Part shown: in pieces, positions 1-8,117 of the stretch
Layout: each line of letters starts with the position of its first letter
How positions within the stretch are numbered: position 1 is the stretch's first letter
Assembly: GCF_000297115.1 (NCBI RefSeq)
Contig: NZ_CAKP01000129.1
Coordinates: 1-46,228 of the forward strand
Length of the DNA stretch: 46,228 nucleotides
Reading direction: 5' to 3'
Origin: Caloramator australicus RC3
GTDB taxonomy: Bacteria; Bacillota; Clostridia; Clostridiales; Caloramatoraceae
Program-made: the position numbers and the translations under genes
The notes under the pieces: generated by a model
The model's database searches: none
Told to the model about the DNA's origin: nothing
What the model saw: only the letters and a program-made list of their open reading frames with translations

Positions 1-1
1 T

Positions 2-295
2 TTAGAAAATTTACAGGTAAAGAATATGCAACAAAATCATAAATTAGCCAAAGCAATAACAGAAGTATCATGGGCAGAATTTAGAAGGATGTTAGAATAC
101 AAAGCAAGATGGTATGGCAGAGAAATAATAATAGCACCACAAAATTATGCATCAAGTCAAACATGTAGTGAATGTGGATATAAAAATTCTGATGTAAAGA
201 ATTTAGCATTGAGAGAATGGAAATGTCCAAAGTGTGGTGCAGTTCATGATAGAGATATAAATGCAAGCAAGAATTTGCTAAAATTAGCCATGTGA
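2..295 (+). CDS. tnpB: TnpB (OrfB) RNA-guided nuclease/transposase accessory protein, C-terminal fragment
   Basis: The reading frame is open to the left edge (codons from position 2), so the gene is cut by the window and the internal ATG at 26 is not its start. The visible ~97 residues hold the end of the RuvC-like domain and the OrfB zinc-ribbon: [12 protein letters not shown] followed by [16 protein letters not shown]. The four Cys (CxxC...CxxC) bind zinc, and the Asp of HDRDINA is the last RuvC catalytic acid. TnpB proteins of this family use an omega-RNA to cut DNA and help IS605-type elements persist. The part seen looks intact, with no stop before the natural TGA. Confidence 0.9.
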   Translation, partial: LENLQVKNMQQNHKLAKAITEVSWAEFRRMLEYKARWYGREIIIAPQNYASSQTCSECGYKNSDVKNLALREWKCPKCGAVHDRDINASKNLLKLAM

Positions 296-398
296 TTGGT
301 ATATATGGGGAAGGAACAGCCCTTTGAGCGTGGGTAATCTGGTAACAGAAGTTACCTTGACCACGAAGCCACCACTTCTATAAGTGGGGGTAGTTCAC
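270..398 (+). ncRNA. Putative omega-RNA (reRNA) scaffold at the IS605 right end
   Basis: In IS605-type elements the guide RNA overlaps the tnpB 3' end and runs through the right end, with the guide taken from flanking DNA. Here the stretch after the tnpB stop contains GGTAAC...GTTACC (340-357) and the CCACTT/AAGTGG hairpin (372-387), consistent with a folded scaffold. The flank from 399 onward, i.e. the rsmA leader, would supply the guide. The 5' limit is a guess. Confidence 0.45.
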
Positions 399-419
399 AA
401 AAAATAGAGGTGAAATTAG

Positions 420-1265
420 ATGGGACTAAAGAGTAAAACCATGGAGATAGTTAAATATTTTGAGTTTAAATTCAACAAAAACCTTGGGCAAAACTTTTTG
501 ATAGATGAAAATATATTAAAAAAGATTATCGACGCTGCTGAGCTTGATGAAAACTCAACGGTAATAGAAATAGGACCTGGGATTGGAACATTGACTCAGG
601 AGATGGCAAAAAGGTGCAAAAAAGTTGTTGCTGTTGAAATAGATAAAAACCTAATTCCAATCCTTGAAGAAACGTTAGGTAATTTTAAGAACATAAAGAT
701 AATCCACTCCGATGCCCTAAAGGTTGATTTTAATAAAATAATTAAAGAGGAAAACTTAGAAAACGTAAAGGTTGTTGCAAACCTTCCCTATTATGTTACA
801 ACGCCAATAATTGCAAAGCTTTTAAACGAGAGGGTTAAAATTAGCTCAATGATTATTATGATCCAAAAGGAAGTTGCAGACAGGATCCTTGCAAAGCCAA
901 ACACCGACGAATACGGAACATTATCCCTCCTTTGCCAATACCACTGCGATATAAAAAAGATATGCAAAGTATCCCCCAATTGCTTTGTTCCACCTCCAAG
1001 GGTGGAGTCTATGGTTATAAGGCTTGATATTAGGGATCAAAAAAGGGTTGAGGTTTTAGATGAAGAATTATTCTTTAACATAATAAAAAGCGCCTTTAAC
1101 ATGAGAAGAAAAACCCTTTCAAATTCACTTAAATCCATTGCAAATGAGGATATCCTTTTAAAGGCCCTTGAAGAGTTAAGTATAGACCCCAAAAGAAGGG
1201 GAGAGACTTTGAGCATAGAAGAATTTGCAAAACTTTCTAACATCCTTAGTAAACAAAAATCTTAA
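420..1265 (+). CDS. rsmA: 16S rRNA (adenine1518-N6/adenine1519-N6)-dimethyltransferase RsmA (KsgA)
   Basis: This enzyme dimethylates two adjacent adenosines in the 3' end of 16S rRNA with S-adenosylmethionine, late in small-subunit assembly. The 281 aa match the family length. Near residue 19 there is the [11 protein letters not shown] segment typical of KsgA, then the SAM-binding motif [11 protein letters not shown] (about 47-57), acidic motif II (VAVEID), NLPYY at 121-125 (the target-base catalytic motif), and the FVPPPRVES loop. The ATG at 420 follows GAGGTG (408-413). An IS605 right end lies directly upstream, so the native promoter may have been displaced. A REP-like palindrome (1271-1287) follows the stop in place of a usual terminator. 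Confidence 0.97.
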   Translation: MGLKSKTMEIVKYFEFKFNKNLGQNFLIDENILKKIIDAAELDENSTVIEIGPGIGTLTQEMAKRCKKVVAVEIDKNLIPILEETLGNFKNIKIIHSDALKVDFNKIIKEENLENVKVVANLPYYVTTPIIAKLLNERVKISSMIIMIQKEVADRILAKPNTDEYGTLSLLCQYHCDIKKICKVSPNCFVPPPRVESMVIRLDIRDQKRVEVLDEELFFNIIKSAFNMRRKTLSNSLKSIANEDILLKALEELSIDPKRRGETLSIEEFAKLSNILSKQKS

Positions 1266-1267
1266 AT

Positions 1268-1290
1268 TAAAGTGCCAGGCACTTAATATT
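1268..1290. repeat. REP-like palindrome, short class
   Basis: AAGTGCC-A-GGCACTT (perfect 7-bp arms around one base) lies 5 nt after the rsmA stop. It belongs to the same family as the copies at 34668-34714, 35606-35624 and 35668-35702. It could form a weak 3'-end hairpin on the rsmA mRNA. Confidence 0.75.
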
Positions 1291-1353
1291 AAGTAAATTC
1301 AAGTCACCCTTTTGCATATAATATATTGATGAATTTTTTTGGGAGGGGAAAGG

Positions 1354-2337
1354 GTGACTAATAAAAGGTCATATTCAAGATATTTTATAATCTTCCAAGA
1401 GGATGATAGGGGATTTGGGATTGCCATTGACAGACCACCGACGGGCTATGCAAAGATTGAAAATAAAAACGGAAGGGCAAAGATTAACTTTTATGTTCAA
1501 AATCTTTTACAAGAAAAGGGCCCCTACACTGCCTGCCTTATCGATGCTACTAAAAATCCCCCTGTCCTTGCAAAGCTTGGGGAAATAAATGTGGACGAAA
1601 CAGGAAGAGGGGAAGTTTGGTGGGAATATAGGGAGGATGACATTGCCGACACAGGTATCCACATCGACAGGTTCAACGTTGCCTGCGTTATGACGGAGGA
1701 TCAATACCCCTTATCAGGACAGATTGGCAAGGAGAGAATCGAGTGGAAGGAAAAACTAAAAAATCCCGTAAGGCAGGAAGATAAAGAAGAGGAGCTCGAT
1801 GAGGAGGCTAAAAAGTTCATAGAATATGAAGAGAGGATCAAAAATGAAATTGAAAAGATAAAGGAAGGGGAAAAAGTAGAAGAAAAAGATGAAGTAAAAG
1901 TAGAGGAGGAAGAAATTCCAAGACAATTAAAGGAAGGTGCCTTTGCAAAGGTATTCCATAGAATATTAAAGGACCTTGAGGAGGTTAAACTCAGCACCGA
2001 GTTTAAGAATACAAGATGGTGGAAGGTGCCCCTTGAAAGGCCGGATTTCGAACCTAAGTTAATGCCCTACTACTGCATTATTTATCATCTAATATTTGCT
2101 TATCCATATGTAAACTACTTTATGTGGATGAGAAGGACGGGCTATTATTACTTTGGATTAAAATATGACGATGAAGGTGAGATTGAATACGTAGTTTACG
2201 GAATTATAGGAGAAAACAGCAAAAAAGATCAGCCCTTCTTTGGGGCAACAGGATTTAAAAAATGGATAGAAATCGATGGCAAGGGAATGTGGATTATGAT
2301 CTACAACCCATGGACTGGAATGGTAATGGTTCCGTAA
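1354..2337 (+). CDS. Conserved protein of unknown function
   Basis: I do not recognise a named family. I choose the GTG at 1354 (327 aa) because GGGAGG (1341-1346) sits 7 nt before it; an upstream TTG at 1339 would overlap that site. Three parts are visible: an N-terminal ~115-residue region starting SYSRYFIIFQEDDRGFGIA, predicted mainly beta, a highly charged Glu/Lys linker (about 145-195), and a C-terminal aromatic-rich region (about 200-327) with repeated Tyr/Trp/Phe. No signal peptide and no convincing membrane helix are seen, so it is probably cytoplasmic or a peripheral structural protein. A -10-like TATAAT (1317-1322) lies upstream and a strong terminator follows. Confidence 0.8.
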   Translation: MTNKRSYSRYFIIFQEDDRGFGIAIDRPPTGYAKIENKNGRAKINFYVQNLLQEKGPYTACLIDATKNPPVLAKLGEINVDETGRGEVWWEYREDDIADTGIHIDRFNVACVMTEDQYPLSGQIGKERIEWKEKLKNPVRQEDKEEELDEEAKKFIEYEERIKNEIEKIKEGEKVEEKDEVKVEEEEIPRQLKEGAFAKVFHRILKDLEEVKLSTEFKNTRWWKVPLERPDFEPKLMPYYCIIYHLIFAYPYVNYFMWMRRTGYYYFGLKYDDEGEIEYVVYGIIGENSKKDQPFFGATGFKKWIEIDGKGMWIMIYNPWTGMVMVP

Positions 2338-2343
2338 TATAAA

Positions 2344-2382
2344 GCACGATGTATTGCATTGGCAATATATCGTGCCTTTTTA
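2344..2382 (+). terminator. Intrinsic terminator
   Basis: A 14-bp stem (GCACGATGTATTGC with GCAATATATCGTGC, one G-U pair) is followed by CTTTTTATTT, just after the stop at 2337. Confidence 0.88.
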
Positions 2383-2390
2383 TTTGCTAC

Positions 2391-2419
2391 TTAACTTATC
2401 ACATGAATTAGGGTATAAT
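2391..2419 (+). promoter_or_regulatory. Sigma-A-type promoter
   Basis: TTAACT (2391-2396), 17-nt spacer, TATAAT (2414-2419). It follows a terminator and precedes the small membrane protein, lgt and lipoprotein genes, so it probably drives that operon. Confidence 0.55.
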
Positions 2420-2460
2420 AATTAAGTATAATAAAATGTCGGCTTTGTGGAATTTTGTGG

Positions 2461-2497
2461 AAATGTCAAAAAGTCAAAATGTCAAGTGGCAGGCACT
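2461..2497 (+). repeat. REP-like element, long class
   Basis: Three tandem 8-nt units (AAATGTCA, AAAAGTCA, AAATGTCA) are followed by AGTGGCAGGCACT. The copy ends 1 nt before the GGAGGTG ribosome binding site of the next gene, so it lies in the mRNA leader. Near-identical copies are at 28831, 32876 and 39081. Confidence 0.85.
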
Positions 2498-2508
2498 GGA
2501 GGTGAAGT

Positions 2509-2907
2509 ATGAAAAAATACATTTTAAAGGGGATAAAGGAAAGTTTAATTTATAGCCTTATTACAGCAGTTTTTGTATCACTTATTGCAACAATTTTTTC
2601 CCTTATAAAAGGCATAAATCCTTTAAAATCCATATATATATCCCTTTATGCTGTTGGAATTTTTGCTTCTATTTTTTCAATCCCGCAGCTTTTTAAACGG
2701 GATGAGGATCCTAAAATTGCATTGTATAGGAGAAAAAATCCTTTGTTTGGATTTTATAATCTTTTTTACAACCCCTATGCCGAAAGGGCAGAGCTTGAAT
2801 CAATTGAGGAGTTTAAAGGGGAAGGCTTTTGGAGGGGAATTTTTATAATCCTATATTCCATAACCATTCTTATTATAGCAGCAATTATTGAAAGGATCTA
2901 TTACTAA
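2509..2907 (+). CDS. Small integral membrane protein, unknown function
   Basis: 132 aa, ATG after GGAGGTG (2498-2504). Three hydrophobic segments are visible: about 12-33, 40-62 and 108-130. A charged, probably cytoplasmic stretch lies between the second and third (KRDEDPKIALYRRKNPLFG). No enzymatic motif is seen. It is the first gene of a short operon with lgt and a lipoprotein, with only 12 nt to the lgt start, so an envelope role is plausible but not shown. A REP-like element occupies its leader. Confidence 0.8.
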   Translation: MKKYILKGIKESLIYSLITAVFVSLIATIFSLIKGINPLKSIYISLYAVGIFASIFSIPQLFKRDEDPKIALYRRKNPLFGFYNLFYNPYAERAELESIEEFKGEGFWRGIFIILYSITILIIAAIIERIYY

Positions 2908-2919
2908 GGGGGATTTTTA

Positions 2920-3679
2920 TGCATCCAATACTTTTTAAAATAGGACCAATTACAATTTACACCTACGGCTTTTTAATGGCAGTTGCAATAATCTTGGCAA
3001 TCCTTTTAACCGCCTATAGGGCAGAAAAAAAGGATATGATAAAAACATAATTTACGACCTCGCCTTTTATGGAGTAATAGGAGGTATCCTTGGTGCAAAG
3101 CTTCTTTATATGATAGCCGAAGCCCCAACGGTTTTTAAAAATCCAAAATCAATCATATATATGCTAACCTCAGGTTTTGTAGTTTACGGTGGACTAATTG
3201 GAGGGGTTTTGGCAGGATATATATACTGCAAAAAAAGGGGGCTTAATTTTTTAAAGATGTTCGACCTTGCAGCACCATCAATGGCCCTTGCCCAGAGCAT
3301 AGGAAGACAAGGTTGCCACTTTGCTGGTTGCTGCTACGGAAGGCCAACGGACTCTCCCTTTGGCGTAATCTTTAAAGAGTCGCCCTTTGCACCAAACGGA
3401 GTTAAGCTAATTCCAACACAGGAAATATCAAGTCTTGGAAACCTTATAATTTTTCTAATCCTTCTTAATTACTCTAAAAAAGAAAGAAGTGACGGAAAGG
3501 TTGCAGGACTTTATATTCTTTTATACAGCGTAGGAAGATTTATCATAGAATTTTTCAGGGGTGACTTTAGAGGGAATGTAGGCCCCCTTTCAACTTCCCA
3601 GTTTATAAGCATAATAACCTTTGTAATTGCCCTTATATTTTTAAACCTTGATAAGATAAAGAAACAAAACTCAAACTAA
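2920..3679 (+). pseudogene. lgt: Prolipoprotein diacylglyceryl transferase, frameshifted
   Basis: Lgt transfers diacylglycerol from phosphatidylglycerol to the lipobox cysteine of prelipoproteins in the membrane. The ATG at 2920 follows AAGGGGG. Reading starts MHPILFKIGPITIYTYGF, a classic Lgt N-terminus, but the frame hits TAA after about 43 codons. One extra A in the A-run at 3024-3030 (7 A seen, 8 expected) would restore AEKKGYDKNIIYDLAFYG and join the downstream frame. That frame carries SIGRQGCHFAGCCYGRPTD, a variant of the Lgt signature, and GRFIIEFFRGD. The restored length, about 253 aa, is normal. The single defect in an otherwise well-kept gene, with a lipoprotein gene next to it, suggests a sequencing error or slippage rather than old decay. 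Confidence 0.85.
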
Positions 3680-3701
3680 GGGCCTCTTAGGAGGTGATAT
3701 A

Positions 3702-4451
3702 TTGAAAAAATTTTTAATAATTTTATCCTTGTTCTTTTTAACCTCCTGCACCAGGGTAAATCCTGCTTTAAAGGATAAATTTTCAAATCAGGATATAGAA
3801 AGGATAGTCGTAACCAACACAAGATATGCAGGAAGATACACGATAATAGACAAAAAAGCAATTACAAGGTTTAAAAATAAGGTTTTAAGGGCAAAGGAGG
3901 TTCAAAGGGATTCAAACTTAGAGCCCGACTTTATATTCGACTTTTACTCCGAAAACAAAAGGGTAGCAACCTTTAAATACATCGCAAAGATAAACGACGA
4001 GAATACTGCAAATCTTTATGATGAAGAAGGAAAGCTTTTTAACATTTCAACATCAATTGAAGATGAATTTATAAAACGCCTTTTAAAAACCAACAGAAAC
4101 CAAAACGTTCCAGATTACTATGTTTCAGTTATAAACCTTATCCTAGACAAAATAGGCAAAAAGGACATAACCGTTGCCATCGACCTTAAAAAGGAGATAA
4201 TGACTTTAAAGTATTTGACATCAATGGATATAAAAAACATATTTGAAGGAATCAACAGAAATGGCATCAACATAGTTCTTCTTCAGCAGGCAAAGGAGTA
4301 TGATTATTTGATAGCAATAAACACAAAAAAATATTCAGGAAACAGGGTGGAGGCAGAAATAGCCGTAACAGATCCTAAAGGATTAAAAACAGTTTATGTT
4401 ATTGAAGGAAATTATAATGGAAAATGGGAATTTTTTATAGCATATAAATAA
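3702..4451 (+). CDS. Lipoprotein of unknown function
   Basis: 249 aa from a TTG at 3702, chosen for the ideal AGGAGGTGATAT (3689-3700) in front. The N-terminus MKKFLIILSLFFLTSC is a lipoprotein signal peptide with lipobox LTSC, so Cys16 should be lipidated and the protein anchored outside the membrane. The mature part is lysine-rich, mixed alpha/beta, with two possible subdomains (about 20-135 and 136-249). I see no catalytic motif. It follows lgt with a 22-nt gap and is probably co-transcribed, so its own maturation would depend on that gene being functional. Confidence 0.85.
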   Translation: MKKFLIILSLFFLTSCTRVNPALKDKFSNQDIERIVVTNTRYAGRYTIIDKKAITRFKNKVLRAKEVQRDSNLEPDFIFDFYSENKRVATFKYIAKINDENTANLYDEEGKLFNISTSIEDEFIKRLLKTNRNQNVPDYYVSVINLILDKIGKKDITVAIDLKKEIMTLKYLTSMDIKNIFEGINRNGINIVLLQQAKEYDYLIAINTKKYSGNRVEAEIAVTDPKGLKTVYVIEGNYNGKWEFFIAYK

Positions 4452-4517
4452 AGCAAGGTATAAAATTGCCTTCAAGGGCAAAACTAATCCTTAGAAAACT
4501 AAAAAGGAGGTTTTACC

Positions 4518-4706
4518 ATGAAGGCAAAAGTAGATCAAGATACCTGTATAGGCTGCGGTCTTTGCCCATCCATTGCACCAGATGTATTTGAAATGAAGGA
4601 TGACGGCAAGGCCCATGTTATAGCAAATCCAGTTCCAGCAGGCAGCGAGGATGCAGCAAAGGAGGCAGAAGGCTCCTGTCCAGTAAACGCAATAGAGGTT
4701 GAATAA
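4518..4706 (+). CDS. Ferredoxin with a single [4Fe-4S] cluster
   Basis: 62 aa after AAGGAGGT. It has CIGCGLC near residue 11 and a distant CP (GSCPVNAIEVE), giving the CxxCxxC...CP ligand set for one cubane cluster. The segment between is the acidic insert seen in Thermotoga-type and Bacillus-type monocluster ferredoxins. It is a small, acidic cytoplasmic electron carrier that could serve fermentative oxidoreductases or the hydrogenase encoded further on, but the partner is not determinable here. It has its own strong terminator. Confidence 0.93.
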   Translation: MKAKVDQDTCIGCGLCPSIAPDVFEMKDDGKAHVIANPVPAGSEDAAKEAEGSCPVNAIEVE

Positions 4707-4736
4707 TTGCTCGGCAAATGCCGAGCAATTTTTTTA
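4705..4736 (+). terminator. Intrinsic terminator of the ferredoxin gene
   Basis: TTGCTCGGCA / TGCCGAGCAA (perfect 10-bp stem, two-base loop, extendable by two A-T pairs) followed by seven T. Confidence 0.92.
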
Positions 4737-5033
4737 TCCTTGCGAATGTCTTTTTTTGTCGTTATTTGTTGGAAAGTTTTGCATTGAAATTTGGAACACT
4801 TTTATAAAAAAAGAGTCTATATAAATGAAAGCTGATTAAGATATGGCCAAAAAGGAAATGATATAAAAATATAAAACTTTTTTCTAATTTAGCGGAACTT
4901 TTCCATAGAAAACAAAGTCAATATTAGTGAATAAGTTGAAAAACAGAAAAATCATTGAAAAATTTACCTAACTTTAGCAGGAATTTTTAAACAAAGGAAG
5001 AATATATTATTAAGTGTGATGTAAATTTTATCC
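4737..5033. other. AT-rich intergenic DNA upstream of the S-layer-like gene
   Basis: No reading frame with a ribosome binding site, no tRNA or riboswitch-like fold is visible here. The stretch is strongly AT-rich with several A- and T-tracts, as in upstream regions of highly expressed genes. It could be an UP-element/curved region for the promoter at 5034-5062, but nothing more can be supported. Confidence 0.5.
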
Positions 5034-5081
5034 TTGAAAATTTTGACTTTTTGGTATATTATATTAAATAGTCACACTTAA
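5010..5081 (+). promoter_or_regulatory. S-layer-like gene promoter flanked by a 10-bp inverted repeat
   Basis: TTGAAA (5034-5039), 17-nt spacer, TATTAT (5057-5062) is a good sigma-A promoter. It is bracketed by TTAAGTGTGA (5010-5019) and its exact inverse TCACACTTAA (5072-5081). The transcript would have a leader of about 90 nt with a small hairpin (GATGA...TCATC, about 5110-5126) before AGAGGAGGAG and the ATG. Confidence 0.55.
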
Positions 5082-5162
5082 ATCCAATAAAGGAAAATTT
5101 AACTTAGTCGATGATTTTATTCATCATATATAAAATTTTAATTCTCGAGAGGAGGAGAAAAT

Positions 5163-7772
5163 ATGGCAAAAGCCAAGAAGATTCTAAGCTTAGCCCTTGC
5201 AGCTCTTGTAACATTTGGCTCAATGGGCTTAGCACCAGCGAGTGCGGCTACTAAGAAGGTAGACTACTACCAAATCGCACTCACAAACATCAACAAATAT
5301 CTAAAGCCACAATTAACAATCACTAAGCAATCACAAAGCGAAGAGGATCTTAAGCTTTTACAAAGCTACTACAGATCACTAAAGATCCACATGAGCAGAA
5401 TTACAAATCCAAGGCAGAAGGCAGCTATTTCAAAGCAGCTTATGGAATTAAGCCAAGAAATCGTTGCTGTAACAGCACAAGTTAAGGCACAAGTAGCAGC
5501 TGCAGATGCTGTTGAAGCATTCGAACTTGCAGCTCTTACAACTCAAGAAGAAATCGCTGCAGCAGAAGCGCTTTATGCAGATGCATTAGACAAGGTTCAA
5601 GATATAGCTGACAGAACAGTTAGAGTGGCTTTAATGAACAGAATCAACGACAAGAAGGCAAAGCTTGATGCTGCAAAGAAAGGCTTTGAAAACGTAGCAG
5701 CTACATTAAAGGCTGCAGAAGATGCAGTTAAGGCTTATGAAGAAGCAAAGCTTACAACTCTTGATGAAGTAAAGGCTGCAAGAGACCTTGAAAAGAAGGC
5801 AACTGACGCAGTTGCAAAGGTTACTGATGCTGATAAGAAGTCAGCTTTAGAAAAGAGAATAGCTGACCAAAAGAAAAAGGTTGATGAAGAAGAAATTAAG
5901 TTACTTCCTGTTGCAGTTAAGGAAGTTAAGTCAGATAACTTAATGGAAATATTAGTAGTATTTAATCAAGACGTATGCATGATTGATGACAATACTAATA
6001 CAAATTGGGCTGCAAGTGCATTAAATACTGCAAACTACAAAGTTAACGGTAATGCACCAACAAAGGTTGAAAAGATAGATAGCAAGACTGTTAGATTAAC
6101 AGCAGCTGCATTTACAAACGGAAGTTCAGTTGCAGTTGAAGTAAGCGGAATTAAGAACGTAGCTCTTGACAAGACAATGGCTAAGTTCACAACTGCATTT
6201 ATAGCAGCTGATACAACTGCTCCAACAGCAACAGCTACAGTTGATGCTTTAAGAAAAGTAACAATCACATTTAGTGAACCAATGTCAACTGTTGGAACAG
6301 TTTATGTTGGAACAACCCAAGTTACTTTCGCATTAGATTCTTCGTTAAAGAAGGCAACAGCTACACTTGATGCTTCATTTGAAGCTGGAAAGGCATATGA
6401 CGTAAAGGTATTTGGAGCAAAGGATATTAAGGGCAATTGGATAGCTCCAAACCCAACAGTAGCTACTATAACAATCCCTGTTGACAACGTAAAGCCAACA
6501 GTTGTTAATGTTGAACAAGTTTCAGGTGCTAACAATAATACAAAGATTAGAGTTACAATGAGTGAAAGACTAAAGAAAGATGCTAATAATAAGTATGGCG
6601 TAGTAGTGGTTAAGGATTTAGCAGGTAATACAATAGGCTCATTTGACTTAACAACAGAAGCAGATGCTGAAAAGTTTATATACGAAACAGCAGAACAAAA
6701 CTTACTAGGTGGTTATGACTACAGATATGTTAACGTTCAAGTAAACGCTGGTTATGCAGACCTTGTAGGAAATGCAGGAGATGCATCAATTGTATATAGA
6801 CTATACGTTGAAAAGGATAAGGTTGCTCCAGCATTCAAAGAAATCAAGCTTTCAGAAGACAGAAAGTTCTTAATTGTTGTATTAAGCGAAAAGATAGATG
6901 TTGCAACTGGAGCAAATGCTGTTATAGTTGAATATACTGCAAATGATGGTATAGTATATGATCCAGAAACTATATCATTAACACAAGCAAACTTACTTGA
7001 TAAAGATGGAAAGACTACGGGAGATCTTGTAGCAATCAAGGTTGCTCCAACTAAGTGGTTAAATGATGATGGAACATTAAAGATAGGAACTTATACAGTT
7101 AAATTTGCAGCTAATGCAGTAAAAGACTTATCTGCGCAAGAAAACAAGAATGTTGCATTTACAGCAACAATCCAAGTTGGCCCAGCTACAACAACAGTTA
7201 AGGATACAACTGCACCTACATTAACATTTACTAAAGTTGGTGAAAGATTGTTTGAAATTACAAGTAACGAAGATTTAACATTACCAACAGTTGCAAACTT
7301 TAAGCTTGATGGTAATGCAATGCCAGAAGGAACAAAGGTTTACTTCTACCTCAACAAGAAGACTGTTAGAGTAGAATTACCATATGAATCAATCACATTA
7401 ACAGCACCAAGACAATTCACTTATTCACTTGCAGATGTTGCAGGTAATGTAACTACTAAGACAGAAGAAGTTACTATAAAAGAAAATGTAAGACCGCAAC
7501 TAACTTCAGCATTACTTGCTGATCCTAACTTAATAGTAATCACAGCTAGTGAAAACTTAACTGGAACTCCTGCAGTTACAGATTTTGAAGTATACGTAGA
7601 TGGAACAAAGGTTACTGTAAGCAGCGTAACAGTAAACAACAATAAGATAAACATCAATCTTGCAAATGCTGTTAGCCAGACTGCGGTTGTAAAGGTTAAG
7701 TATGTAGGTTCAACATTAGCAGATACTAATGCTAACCCACTTGTAAACGCTGAACTTAATGTAGCAAGATAA
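5163..7772 (+). CDS. S-layer-like surface protein with helical N-terminus and Ig-like domains
   Basis: 869 aa, ATG after GAGGAGGAG. A Sec signal peptide (about 1-29, ending ASAA) precedes an Ala/Lys/Glu-rich helical region (about 30-250) with two related ~65-residue units (AADAVEAFELAALTTQEE... and AEDAVKAYEEAKLTTLDE...), like the helical parts of SbsC-type S-layer proteins. From about 252 to the end there are several SbsA/Big_5-like Ig domains with recurrent 'TAPT...VTITFSEPM' and 'DLVGNAG' type motifs. I see no SLH motifs and no LPXTG, so cell-wall attachment is probably through the helical region or secondary polymers. Regular codon use, long leader and strong terminator suggest high expression. 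It may be the main S-layer protein; this is an inference. Confidence 0.85.
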   Translation: MAKAKKILSLALAALVTFGSMGLAPASAATKKVDYYQIALTNINKYLKPQLTITKQSQSEEDLKLLQSYYRSLKIHMSRITNPRQKAAISKQLMELSQEIVAVTAQVKAQVAAADAVEAFELAALTTQEEIAAAEALYADALDKVQDIADRTVRVALMNRINDKKAKLDAAKKGFENVAATLKAAEDAVKAYEEAKLTTLDEVKAARDLEKKATDAVAKVTDADKKSALEKRIADQKKKVDEEEIKLLPVAVKEVKSDNLMEILVVFNQDVCMIDDNTNTNWAASALNTANYKVNGNAPTKVEKIDSKTVRLTAAAFTNGSSVAVEVSGIKNVALDKTMAKFTTAFIAADTTAPTATATVDALRKVTITFSEPMSTVGTVYVGTTQVTFALDSSLKKATATLDASFEAGKAYDVKVFGAKDIKGNWIAPNPTVATITIPVDNVKPTVVNVEQVSGANNNTKIRVTMSERLKKDANNKYGVVVVKDLAGNTIGSFDLTTEADAEKFIYETAEQNLLGGYDYRYVNVQVNAGYADLVGNAGDASIVYRLYVEKDKVAPAFKEIKLSEDRKFLIVVLSEKIDVATGANAVIVEYTANDGIVYDPETISLTQANLLDKDGKTTGDLVAIKVAPTKWLNDDGTLKIGTYTVKFAANAVKDLSAQENKNVAFTATIQVGPATTTVKDTTAPTLTFTKVGERLFEITSNEDLTLPTVANFKLDGNAMPEGTKVYFYLNKKTVRVELPYESITLTAPRQFTYSLADVAGNVTTKTEEVTIKENVRPQLTSALLADPNLIVITASENLTGTPAVTDFEVYVDGTKVTVSSVTVNNNKININLANAVSQTAVVKVKYVGSTLADTNANPLVNAELNVAR

Positions 7773-7800
7773 TAAAAGAAGGGCTTTTGCCCTTCTTTTA
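7773..7800 (+). terminator. Intrinsic terminator of the S-layer-like gene
   Basis: TAAAAGAAGGGC-TTTT-GCCCTTCTTTTA, a 12-bp stem starting at the stop codon, with an A-rich 5' arm and T-rich 3' arm; works in both directions. Confidence 0.92.
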
Positions 7801-8117
7801 TGCTTTTGGCTCTATGTCAATAGTTGGGGTGGGCAAAATATTCAGATGCCCGCCCTTGCTAATTTATAGGGCATTTTTGTGAGATTAAGATTATGTTAAG
7901 AAAAATTATTAAATTTGGGCATGACAAAAAGGCCAAGCTAAGGTTAGTTTTAGAGAATCTTGTATTGTATCTATTTCTCCACCGAAAAACATTTTTATAC
8001 TCAAAAAAAAATCATTTTTCATCAATTTCAAAACGGAAAAGCTGCAGTGATGCAATTTTTCCGTTTTTAATTTTTTGCACATCCTCCCGTAAAATAAAGT
8101 GCAAGGGAGGGGATAGG
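7801..8117 (+). promoter_or_regulatory. Structured leader of the sigma-factor gene
   Basis: No supported gene in these ~317 nt. I see a GC-rich hairpin GTGGGCA/TGCCCGC (about 7828-7853), a terminator-like hairpin AAAACGGAAAA (8030-8040)/TTTTCCGTTTT (8057-8067) with an inner TGCA-GTGA-TGCA stem, followed by TTTTTT (8071-8076), and then CCTCCC (8083-8088), which can pair with the ribosome binding site GGGAGG (8105-8110). A frame open from 7893 is a continuation artefact: no ribosome binding site and no similarity to sigma factors. Confidence 0.5.

Larger units (their letters stand above)
1..398 (+). mobile_element. Right part of an IS200/IS605-type element (tnpB end plus right end)
   Basis: The tnpB 3' end (2-295) is followed by about 100 nt of structured, non-coding sequence ending in a short hairpin (CCACTT at 372-377, AAGTGG at 382-387) and then GTAGTTCAC (390-398). 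This layout is typical of right ends of IS605-family elements, which end in subterminal hairpins rather than inverted repeats. The left end and any tnpA lie outside the window. I place the boundary at TTCAC (394-398) by pattern only. The element stops 21 nt before the rsmA start. Confidence 0.7.

Noticed and set aside
4459-4485. Terminator between the lipoprotein and ferredoxin genes
   Set aside because: TTGCC/GGCAA is a 5-bp stem without T-tract; read-through into the ferredoxin gene cannot be excluded.
7893-8117. 75-residue N-terminal extension of the sigma factor
   Set aside because: Covers a terminator-like hairpin, lacks a ribosome binding site, and the part from 8118 starts right after GGGAGGGG with normal sigma-factor length.
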